Positions 1 to 5,493 of a DNA stretch of 5,493 nt are shown here, piece by piece (position 1 is the stretch's first letter; every line of letters starts with the position of its first letter). Both the position numbers and the translations under genes were made by a program. The stretch spans positions 1-5,493 of the forward strand of contig DAOWIP010000281.1 in assembly GCA_030640865.1 (NCBI GenBank). The letters are read 5' to 3'. The DNA comes from Sedimentisphaerales bacterium (lineage in GTDB: Bacteria > Planctomycetota > Phycisphaerae > Sedimentisphaerales > SM23-30). The notes under the pieces are model-generated. The model was not told the origin of the DNA, ran no database searches, and saw nothing but the letters and a program-made list of their open reading frames with translations.

Positions 1-66
1 ACTAGCAAAATGGTATTGACGTTTAAAATCAGTTCGTCACTACCGGTTAATCAAATAATAAATCGA

Positions 67-95
67 CAGCCCCTTAACAGCAGGGGCTGGTTTTT
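67..95 (+). terminator. Intrinsic terminator of an upstream gene
   Basis: CAGCCCCT (67-74) pairs perfectly with AGGGGCTG (82-89), giving an 8-bp GC-rich stem with a 7-nt loop. One G follows, then five T residues (91-95). The T-run on the plus strand means it ends a plus-strand transcript whose gene lies left of the window. It also insulates the sulfatase unit from upstream readthrough. Confidence 0.85.
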
Positions 96-100
96 ATAAT

Positions 101-119
101 CACAAGCTGGAAGCTTGTG
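101..119. repeat. Short perfect hairpin, REP-like candidate
   Basis: CACAAGCT (101-108) and AGCTTGTG (112-119) form a perfect 8-bp stem around the 3-nt loop GGA. No T-run follows, so it is not an intrinsic terminator, and it sits just 5 nt beyond the T-run of one. Palindromes built on this AAGCTGGAAGCTT core resemble dispersed intergenic repeats I recall from several bacterial genomes, but only one copy lies in this window, so the repeat label is inferred. Confidence 0.45.
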
Positions 120-144
120 CTACATTTGGCTAAAATGTTATAAT
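115..144 (+). promoter_or_regulatory. Putative sigma-70 promoter with extended -10
   Basis: TATAAT (139-144) matches the -10 consensus exactly. It is preceded by TG at 136-137, giving the extended -10 form TGnTATAAT. The best -35 candidate, TTGTGC (115-120), keeps only the TTG and sits 18 bp upstream, inside the 3' arm of the 101-119 hairpin. Transcription would start near 151, leaving a leader of about 160 nt before the sulfatase. It is the best candidate promoter for the sulfatase and, by readthrough, for the esterase gene. Confidence 0.5.
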
Positions 145-300
145 TCTTTCAAGTATGTCTATCTTGATAAGATTGGTCAGCAAAAAAACACTTCAACTTT
201 GGATTGCGGGAAATATGCCATCCGGCTAAATAAACATTTAGACCTATATTGCACAATCTCAAGCACTATGGTAATATTTCCCTAAATGTTTGTCAACTAT

Positions 301-304
301 GGAG
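301..304 (+). promoter_or_regulatory. Ribosome binding site of the sulfatase gene
   Basis: GGAG lies 7 nt before the ATG at 312. This decides the start: the frame is open further upstream to a TTG at 249, but that start would add 21 residues before the twin-arginine signal and has no comparable purine-rich site. Confidence 0.75.
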
Positions 305-311
305 TATTGTC

Positions 312-1766
312 ATGAAATATACATTGAATCGCCGCGATTTTCTTTCTTTGTTGGCCGGTGGGGCGGCCGGTTCCTTTTTTGGGCCCGCGTTTTCTATAGC
401 CAGGCAAATTTCCAGGCGTAAGATGAATGTGCTGTTCATTGCCGTGGACGACCTGCGGCCGCAACTGGGCTGCTACGGCCAGAAGCAGATCATCTCACCC
501 AATATCGACCGTCTGGCCGCGAGCGGTTTGCTTTTTGAGCGCACTTACTGCCAGCAGGCCGTCTGCGCCCCCTCGCGCATCAGCCTCTTGAGCGGCTGTC
601 GGCCGGACACCACAAAAATCTACGACCTGAGAACTCCCCTTCGCAAGGCCATGCCCAACGTCCTGACTCTGCCGGAGCACTTTAAAAACAACGGCTACGA
701 AACGGTCTCCATCGGTAAGGTTTACCATCATTCCAGAGACGATCTACAAGGCTGGAGCACGGCTCCGTTTCATGCAACCGGCACATGGCTGAATTGGCGG
801 GGCTACCTGACCGACCAGTCCAAGGCATTAGACAAAGGGTCCAATAGAGGCCCAGCCTTTGAGGCCGCCGACGTGGCCGACAGCGCCTATCCCGACGGTG
901 CCAATACCGATCATGCCATTAAAGAGTTGAACCGCCTGAAGGACAAACCGTTTTTCCTGGCGATGGGTTTCTACAAACCCCATCTGCCATTTAACGCGCC
1001 GAAGAAATACTGGGATATGTATCCGCCGGAAAAAATCAAACTTGCGGAGAACCCATTCATTCCAAAAAACGCCCCTACTTATGCCCCAACCAACTGGGGC
1101 GAACTTCGCAGTTACCACGGCATTCCAAAAACCGGTCCCTGCTCCGACGAACTGGCCCGAAAGCTTATTCGGGGCTATTATGCCTGCGTAACCTACATCG
1201 ACGTCCAGATCGGCCGATTGCTCGACGAACTCGACCGGCTCAAACTCCGCGAAAATACCGTGATTATCCTTTGGGGCGACCACGGCTGGAAACTCGGCGA
1301 ACATTCTATGTGGTGCAAACACACAAATTTCGAACTGGATACTCATGTTCCGATGATTCTCAGTGTGCCTGGTATGAAAACCGCCGGCCGACACACAAAA
1401 GCCCTGACCGAATATGTCGATATATACCCCACTCTATCCGAGCTATGCGGTCTTTCAGTCCCCAAACACCTGGAAGGCATCAGTATGGTCCCACTGTTAA
1501 ACAAACCCGACCGGCCCTGGAAAAAAGCCGCCTTCAGCCAGTACCCGCGAGGTAAGGTCATGGGCTACTCTATGTGTACCGAACGCTTTCGCTATACGCA
1601 ATGGCAGGATCGCAAAACCGGCAAAGTGATGGCCCGCGAATTGTACGACCACAAGATTGACCCACAGGAAAATGTTAATGCCGCCGCTCAACCTGAATAT
1701 GCCAAAGATGTAAATCGGCTCTCACAAATGCTCAAACGCGGCTGGCGCGCCGCCCTGCCGAAGTAA
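312..1766 (+). CDS. Tat-exported S1-family sulfatase, iduronate-2-sulfatase-like
   Basis: This 484-residue enzyme hydrolyses sulfate esters, most likely on a polysaccharide outside the cytoplasm. The N-terminus NRRDFLSLL (residues 6-14) is a twin-arginine signal followed by a Gly/Ala-rich hydrophobic stretch to about residue 28. The alkaline-phosphatase-fold sulfatase domain runs from about 38 to the end. Visible signatures are the metal-binding pair Asp46-Asp47, the sulfatase box C85-A-P-S-R whose Cys85 should be converted to formylglycine, GKVYHH (135-140), YKPHLPF (221-227), and GDHGWKLGEH (322-331) with Lys336 shortly after. The C-terminal subdomain has the usual ELYDH..DP.EN pattern from residue 443. 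The spacing and the LRPQLGCYG and GKVYHH segments fit iduronate-2-sulfatase-like members, but similarity of this kind does not establish the substrate. A formylglycine-generating or anaerobic maturase must be encoded elsewhere. It is probably co-transcribed with the esterase gene 78 nt downstream. Confidence 0.93.
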   Translation: MKYTLNRRDFLSLLAGGAAGSFFGPAFSIARQISRRKMNVLFIAVDDLRPQLGCYGQKQIISPNIDRLAASGLLFERTYCQQAVCAPSRISLLSGCRPDTTKIYDLRTPLRKAMPNVLTLPEHFKNNGYETVSIGKVYHHSRDDLQGWSTAPFHATGTWLNWRGYLTDQSKALDKGSNRGPAFEAADVADSAYPDGANTDHAIKELNRLKDKPFFLAMGFYKPHLPFNAPKKYWDMYPPEKIKLAENPFIPKNAPTYAPTNWGELRSYHGIPKTGPCSDELARKLIRGYYACVTYIDVQIGRLLDELDRLKLRENTVIILWGDHGWKLGEHSMWCKHTNFELDTHVPMILSVPGMKTAGRHTKALTEYVDIYPTLSELCGLSVPKHLEGISMVPLLNKPDRPWKKAAFSQYPRGKVMGYSMCTERFRYTQWQDRKTGKVMARELYDHKIDPQENVNAAAQPEYAKDVNRLSQMLKRGWRAALPK

Positions 1767-1834
1767 TACCGCGATTTCACATCGGGGGCTACTAATAATA
1801 ACCCGTGAACGGTTACAATAAGTTTTTGTATAAA

Positions 1835-1839
1835 AGGAG
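1835..1839 (+). promoter_or_regulatory. Ribosome binding site of the multi-esterase gene
   Basis: AGGAG ends 5 nt before the ATG at 1845. The ATG is followed directly by a basic, hydrophobic lipoprotein signal peptide, which supports this as the true start. Confidence 0.75.
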
Positions 1840-1844
1840 CAAAG

Positions 1845-4800
1845 ATGCGCAAGCACTATCCAAAAATTATCAACGCTTTAATCATTCTCTGCCTGCTAAT
1901 CACCAGCTGTGTCCTGCCGGACAAATCAGCCCCTATCAAACCCGCAGACTACCGTGAAACTATTCGTGTCGCCTGTGTGGGTGATAGTATTACGTATGGC
2001 AACTCAATCAAGTACCGGCTGCGTGATTGCTACCCCGCCCAACTGGGCCGCCTGCTCGGCGACAAGTGGCAAACCCGCAACTTCGGCGTTAGCGGAGCGA
2101 CCCTGTTAAAGAAGGGCGATAAACCATACTGGAAGCAACAGGCATTCAAAGACGCCCTGACCTTCAATCCACACGTCGTTATCATCAAGCTTGGCACAAA
2201 CGATACCAAACCACCAAGCTGGAAATTCAAAGACGAGTTCGTCTCCGACTATAAGAATATGATTGATCGATTCGCCGGATTGCCTGCCAAACCGCGCATC
2301 TGGATATGTAGGCCCGTCCCGGCCTATCCCTCCCGCTGGGGTATTACCGACGTAGTTATCAAAAACGGTGTGCTGCCTCTGGTCGATCAGATAGCCCGCG
2401 AAAAAGATGTCGGCCTGATTAATCTTTACGAACCGCTCAGCGGCAAACCACAATATTTCCCCGACAAAATCCATCCCAACGCCAAAGGCGCAGCCCTGAT
2501 GGCAAAGGTGATATACAAAGCAATAACCGGCGGAGAGACGGCCAACGTCAGAAAAAAAACCGCACTTCCCAAAGTGCTGATCATCGGTGATTCAATCTCT
2601 ATCGGTTATTACAAACCCACTAAACAATTACTCAAAGGCAGAGTTCTGGTCTATCACAATCCCGGCAACGCCGCTCATACAAATTATGGCCTGAAAAAAC
2701 TGGACGAATGGCTGGGCGAGACCCACTGGGATGTAATTCATTTCAACCACGGCCTGCACGACCTCAAGCATTTAGACGAAAACGGTAAACTCACCTCCGT
2801 TGATAAAGGTAAATACCGGATTCCCATCGAGCAGTACGAGAAAAACCTGAACGCACTGGCAACCAGGCTCAAAAAGACCGGTGCCGAAATCATCTTCGCT
2901 ACTACCACGCCGGTTCCGGAAGGAGCCGCCGGGCGGATACCAGGCGACGCGAAAAAATATAACAAGGTCGCCGAGAAGATAATGAAAAAACACGGCATCA
3001 CAGTCAACGACCTGTATTCCTTCGCACTGGGCCGTCTGGCTGAAATCCAGATACCAAGAAATGTTCATTTTTATAAACACGGCTATTTTCTGCTGGCCGA
3101 GCAGGTGGCCGTGGCTGTTCTGCACAGACTCGAAGCGAGCCAACGCATTGCCCAGACATGCCAAACTCCTTTTGCCGAGAAAAGCACCGATTGGAACGGC
3201 TATGAAAAATATGACTTCGTGGTGGACGGTCGCAAATGTTGGGTTGTTGTCCCGCGCGTTACCGCTGTGGGGCGACCCTGGATATGGCGTGCTCGATTCT
3301 TCGGCCACGAACCACAAACAGATATCGCCCTGCTGAAGAAGGGTTTTCATCTGGCCTATATGGATGTAGTTGAAATGTACGGCTGCCCTCGTGCCGTGGC
3401 CCACTGGAACAAATTTTACCATTACTTGACGCGAGAATATGGTCTTGCAACCAAAGTTGCGCTCGAAAGCATGAGTCGGGGAGGACTGATAGTCTATAAC
3501 TGGGCCGCCGCCAATCCTGAAAAAGTTGCCTGCATTTACGCCGATGCTCCCGTTTGCGATTTCAAGAGTTGGCCCGGCGGTAAAGGCAGCGGTAAAGGCA
3601 GCAGCGTTTGTTGGAAAAGATGTCTCAAGGCTTACGGCCTGACTGAGGATCAGGCCCTCGTCTATAAACATAATCCTATCGACAACCTCAAATCACTCGC
3701 ACAGGCCGGTGTGCCACTGCTGCACGTCTGCGGCGACGCTGATGTAACTGTGCCACTGAAGGAAAATACATCTGTTCTTGAAAAACGATATAAAAAGCTG
3801 GGAGGCCATATTCAAACCATTATCAAAAAAGGTATTGGCCATCACCCTCACAGTCTTAAAGACCCTACTGAGATTGTCCGGTTTATCTGTCAACATACTG
3901 CCCTGGCTGGGGGGCTGTTCTTTGCCCTGCGCGATGATTTGGCAAACTGCCGTCTTCAGTTTAAGCGGAATAAAATCGGCCGGGTCGCCTTTCTGGGCGG
4001 CTCAATAACGAATATGAACGGATGGCGTCCCCAGGTCGCGCAAATGCTGCAAAAACGTTTCCCTGATACAAAATTTGATTTTATCAATACGGGCATCTCT
4101 TCTACTGATTCTACTTTGGGCGCATTCCGACTGCAAAACGATGTATTCAGCCGGGGACCGGTCGATCTGCTGTTTGTGGAGTTCACCGTCAATGATCAGC
4201 ACAACCGCCGCATCGCCACCGAACGAATCCGCGGCATGGAGGGTATCATCCGCCAGGCTCGCCGAAAGGATCCCCTTATCGATATCGTATTACTTTACTG
4301 CGCCGACCCCATAAAATACGAACAATTCAACTCCGGCCGCACCCCTCCGGAAATCCAGAGCCACGAAACCGTCGCCCGTTATTACGGCATTCCTTCGATT
4401 AACCTGGCCCGTGAGGTTTTTGAGCGGATGAACACCGGCGAGTTCACTTGGAAAACCTTTGGCGGCCTGCACCCGGGCAAGTTCGGCCACCGTCTCTACG
4501 CCGAGGCCATCGAACGCTTCTGTAACGCCGCCTGGTCTCGACAATCAGCGTCCGACAATCACCCTGCCGTTCATTATCTGCCACTCGCGCCCCTCGATCG
4601 TTATAACTATAGCCGGGGCCGCTATATCGAACTGGAGCAGGCGCAAATCACTAAAGGCTGGCAACTCCTGCCATCCTGGAACACCGACCAAGGCGCCACA
4701 CGCCGGCGTTTTCGAGATATTCCAATGCTGGTTGCCGAAGAGCCTGACGCTGTTTTGAGACTCAAGTTTAATGGTACCGCTGTCGGACTTCTGGTCGTCG

Positions 4801-5024
4801 CCGGACCGGATACAGGTATCCTCGAATACCGTGTTGACGGCGGTGAGTTTCAACGGCTCGACCAATTTACCCAGTGGAGTCCCAAACTGCACATCCCCTG
4901 GGCCTACATGCTCGCCACGGAACTAACCGACGGCGAGCACGAACTAACCCTTCGCACCACCAACAAGAAAAATCCCGACAGCCTCGGCCACGCTGCCCGC
5001 ATTGTTAAGTTTCTGGTAAATTAA
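1845..5024 (+). CDS. Multidomain lipoprotein esterase (three SGNH, one alpha/beta hydrolase)
   Basis: This 1059-residue chain probably removes acyl (e.g. acetyl) groups from a polysaccharide. A lipoprotein signal ends in lipobox ITS-C with Cys22 as the lipidated residue. Domain 1 (about 38-230) is SGNH with GDSIT (Ser48), Gly81, GTND (Asn119) and DKIHP (Asp207, His210), a complete site. Domain 2 (about 241-430) is SGNH with GDSIS (Ser250), GLHD (303-306) and NVHF (His408). Domain 3 (about 448-685) is an alpha/beta hydrolase with RARFFGHEP (482-490), elbow SMSRG (Ser544), GDADVTVP (Asp633 the likely acid) and GIGHHPHS (His666 or His667). Domain 4 (about 692-897) is SGNH with GGSIT (Ser720), Gly750, TVND (Asn783) and GGLHP (His876). 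A beta-rich tail (about 908-1059) may bind carbohydrate. Domains 1, 2 and 4 are distinct SGNH lineages, not obvious internal duplications. The reading frame is uninterrupted. The substrate is not readable from sequence. Confidence 0.9.
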   Translation: MRKHYPKIINALIILCLLITSCVLPDKSAPIKPADYRETIRVACVGDSITYGNSIKYRLRDCYPAQLGRLLGDKWQTRNFGVSGATLLKKGDKPYWKQQAFKDALTFNPHVVIIKLGTNDTKPPSWKFKDEFVSDYKNMIDRFAGLPAKPRIWICRPVPAYPSRWGITDVVIKNGVLPLVDQIAREKDVGLINLYEPLSGKPQYFPDKIHPNAKGAALMAKVIYKAITGGETANVRKKTALPKVLIIGDSISIGYYKPTKQLLKGRVLVYHNPGNAAHTNYGLKKLDEWLGETHWDVIHFNHGLHDLKHLDENGKLTSVDKGKYRIPIEQYEKNLNALATRLKKTGAEIIFATTTPVPEGAAGRIPGDAKKYNKVAEKIMKKHGITVNDLYSFALGRLAEIQIPRNVHFYKHGYFLLAEQVAVAVLHRLEASQRIAQTCQTPFAEKSTDWNGYEKYDFVVDGRKCWVVVPRVTAVGRPWIWRARFFGHEPQTDIALLKKGFHLAYMDVVEMYGCPRAVAHWNKFYHYLTREYGLATKVALESMSRGGLIVYNWAAANPEKVACIYADAPVCDFKSWPGGKGSGKGSSVCWKRCLKAYGLTEDQALVYKHNPIDNLKSLAQAGVPLLHVCGDADVTVPLKENTSVLEKRYKKLGGHIQTIIKKGIGHHPHSLKDPTEIVRFICQHTALAGGLFFALRDDLANCRLQFKRNKIGRVAFLGGSITNMNGWRPQVAQMLQKRFPDTKFDFINTGISSTDSTLGAFRLQNDVFSRGPVDLLFVEFTVNDQHNRRIATERIRGMEGIIRQARRKDPLIDIVLLYCADPIKYEQFNSGRTPPEIQSHETVARYYGIPSINLAREVFERMNTGEFTWKTFGGLHPGKFGHRLYAEAIERFCNAAWSRQSASDNHPAVHYLPLAPLDRYNYSRGRYIELEQAQITKGWQLLPSWNTDQGATRRRFRDIPMLVAEEPDAVLRLKFNGTAVGLLVVAGPDTGILEYRVDGGEFQRLDQFTQWSPKLHIPWAYMLATELTDGEHELTLRTTNKKNPDSLGHAARIVKFLVN
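3579..3602 (+). repeat. Two perfect 12-bp in-frame tandem repeats
   Basis: GGTAAAGGCAGC occurs twice back to back (3579-3590 and 3591-3602). It encodes GKGS twice, residues 579-586, in a Gly/Lys/Ser-rich loop of the alpha/beta hydrolase domain that follows the SWPGG segment. The exact nucleotide identity suggests a recent slippage duplication that kept the frame. Confidence 0.85.
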
Positions 5025-5080
5025 TTGGTGTTGAGGAAAGCTGGGAACAGAAATTCAAATATTATGTTTGTCTTATCCTA

Positions 5081-5109
5081 TTGACACAACCTCTCGCAAT
5101 GCCGATAAT
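5081..5109 (+). promoter_or_regulatory. Near-consensus sigma-70 promoter of the ACT gene
   Basis: TTGACA (5081-5086) is a perfect -35 box. GATAAT (5104-5109) follows after exactly 17 bp and matches five of six -10 positions. The predicted start is near 5116, about 55 nt before the ACT gene's ATG. This makes the ACT gene an independent transcription unit rather than the tail of the sulfatase-esterase unit. Confidence 0.75.
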
Positions 5110-5110
5110 C

Positions 5111-5136
5111 ATAATTCGGTTACAGAATTATTTTTT
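5111..5136 (+). terminator. AT-rich hairpin with T-run: weak terminator or operator
   Basis: ATAATTC (5111-5117) and GAATTAT (5125-5131) form a perfect 7-bp inverted repeat with a 7-nt loop. Its last T begins a run of six T residues (5131-5136). The shape is that of an intrinsic terminator for the esterase transcript, since nothing better is seen between 5025 and 5080. The stem has only one G-C pair, so it should be weak. It also covers the predicted transcription start of the ACT promoter, a common operator position. Confidence 0.45.
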
Positions 5137-5157
5137 ACAAAGTCATAACATTTTTTC

Positions 5158-5162
5158 GGAGG
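5158..5162 (+). promoter_or_regulatory. Ribosome binding site of the ACT gene
   Basis: GGAGG lies 7 nt before the ATG at 5170. It is the strongest Shine-Dalgarno match in the window and fixes the start of a gene whose end is not visible. Confidence 0.85.
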
Positions 5163-5169
5163 ATTAGCT

Positions 5170-5493
5170 ATGAAACTGGAGATAACTCGCGAGGACGTAT
5201 GGGCGGCCGGTATGAAGGATCAGCCCGGCAATCTGGCCCAGAAGCTTTCGGCTCTGTCGGAGGCGGGGGCGAACCTGGAATTTGTAATTGCCCGCCGCAG
5301 CCCCGACAAGCCCGGCGCCGGTGTGGTCTTTGTAACCCCTCTCAAAGGGGCCAAACAACTAAAGGCAGCAAAAGGGGCAGGGTTCAAAAAATCCAAATCC
5401 ATGCATTCCCTGCGTATCCTGACCGCCGACAAACCAGGTGTAGGAACCCAAATAACACAATGTCTGGCCCAAGCCGGGATCAATCTGCACGGC
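5170..5493 (+). CDS. Tandem ACT-domain protein, 3' truncated by window edge
   Basis: The first 108 residues are present and the frame is still open at the last base, so the gene continues beyond the window. A first ACT-type unit begins with the pattern V10..AGMKDQPGNLAQKL, helix 1 running to about residue 32, then GANLEFVIARR (33-43) and strand GVVFVTPL (51-58). A second unit begins with LRILTADKPGVG (81-92), helix to about residue 102 and AGINLHG (102-108) at the cut. The repeated D-x-P-G then A-G-x-N-L layout is the usual ACT signature. No enzyme domain precedes the ACT units, so this looks like a small stand-alone ACT protein. ACT domains bind amino acids or other small ligands and tune enzymes or regulators. 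The ligand and partner here are unknown. It has its own promoter upstream. Confidence 0.85.
   Translation, partial: MKLEITREDVWAAGMKDQPGNLAQKLSALSEAGANLEFVIARRSPDKPGAGVVFVTPLKGAKQLKAAKGAGFKKSKSMHSLRILTADKPGVGTQITQCLAQAGINLHG

Larger units (their letters stand above)
1..311. other. Intergenic region upstream of the sulfatase
   Basis: No supportable gene lies here. The first 60 bases could hold the last codons of an upstream plus-strand gene, since stops occur at 3-5 and 17-19 in two frames, but too little is present to identify one. The rest contains, in order, an intrinsic terminator, a short perfect hairpin, an extended -10 promoter and an untranslated leader of about 160 nt. A small AT-rich inverted repeat, CTAAAT (226-231) with ATTTAG (236-241), lies in the leader. 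Nothing in it resembles a known riboswitch or tRNA. Confidence 0.6.

Noticed and set aside
1..99. Plus-strand frame 1 open from the window edge to TAA at 97-99 as the end of an upstream gene
   Set aside because: It reads straight through the terminator stem and T-run, and the translation has no recognisable character.
226..241. CTAAAT/ATTTAG inverted repeat in the sulfatase leader as a regulator site
   Set aside because: It is a 6-bp AT-rich repeat in an AT-rich stretch and could easily arise by chance.
249..311. Upstream extension of the sulfatase to a TTG start at 249
   Set aside because: It would put 21 residues before the twin-arginine motif, and the GGAG at 301-304 is correctly spaced only for the ATG at 312.
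828..1394. Minus-strand open frame of 188 codons inside the sulfatase gene
   Set aside because: It is antisense to conserved sulfatase sequence including the GDHGW motif, and the translation looks like a shadow frame.
1800..1814. Small inverted repeat between the sulfatase and esterase genes as a terminator
   Set aside because: AACCCGTGAACGGTT pairs only through six base pairs with a bulged C, and the T-run starts about 8 nt later, so termination is not convincing.
1829..1834. TATAAA just before the esterase gene as a -10 box
   Set aside because: No -35 match lies at the right distance, and it abuts the ribosome binding site, so the transcript would lack a usable leader.
2772..3671. Long minus-strand open frame of 299 codons inside the esterase gene
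   Set aside because: It is fully antisense to well-supported SGNH and alpha/beta hydrolase coding sequence, and its translation shows no recognisable domain or motif.

Overview
The window carries three co-directional plus-strand genes with no sign of phage, transposase, CRISPR or RNA genes. The gene content and protein style suggest a member of the Planctomycetota, possibly a Phycisphaerae or Sedimentisphaerales-type lineage, or a related PVC bacterium. The clues are a twin-arginine iduronate-sulfatase-like S1 sulfatase, SGNH and alpha/beta hydrolase modules of kinds I associate with Planctomycetes and Verrucomicrobia, and a small tandem-ACT protein typical of the same groups. This assignment comes from family recall and was not checked by a search.

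Layout. Positions 1-311 are noncoding: a good intrinsic terminator (67-95) for an unseen upstream gene, a perfect short palindromic hairpin that looks like a dispersed REP-type repeat (101-119), an extended -10 promoter (about 115-144) and a leader of roughly 160 nt. The sulfatase gene follows (312-1766). After a 78-nt gap comes a 1059-residue lipoprotein (1845-5024) that combines an SGNH hydrolase, a second SGNH hydrolase, an alpha/beta hydrolase, a third SGNH hydrolase and a beta-rich C-terminal domain. A 145-nt gap then holds a near-consensus sigma-70 promoter (5081-5109), an inverted repeat over its predicted start site that ends in a T-run (5111-5136), and a strong ribosome binding site. 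The last gene (5170 to the window edge) encodes an ACT-domain protein cut off by the window.

How the genes work together. The sulfatase and the multi-esterase look like one transcription unit for removing decorations from a sulfated, probably O-acetylated polysaccharide: one enzyme removes sulfate esters, and the other carries four predicted ester-hydrolase domains on a membrane-anchored chain. No glycoside hydrolase, polysaccharide lyase or transporter is visible here. The ACT gene has its own promoter and is probably an unrelated housekeeping or regulatory gene.

The most notable item is the four-catalytic-domain esterase. Its three SGNH domains have different active-site signatures, so they probably act on different ester positions, or one may be non-catalytic.
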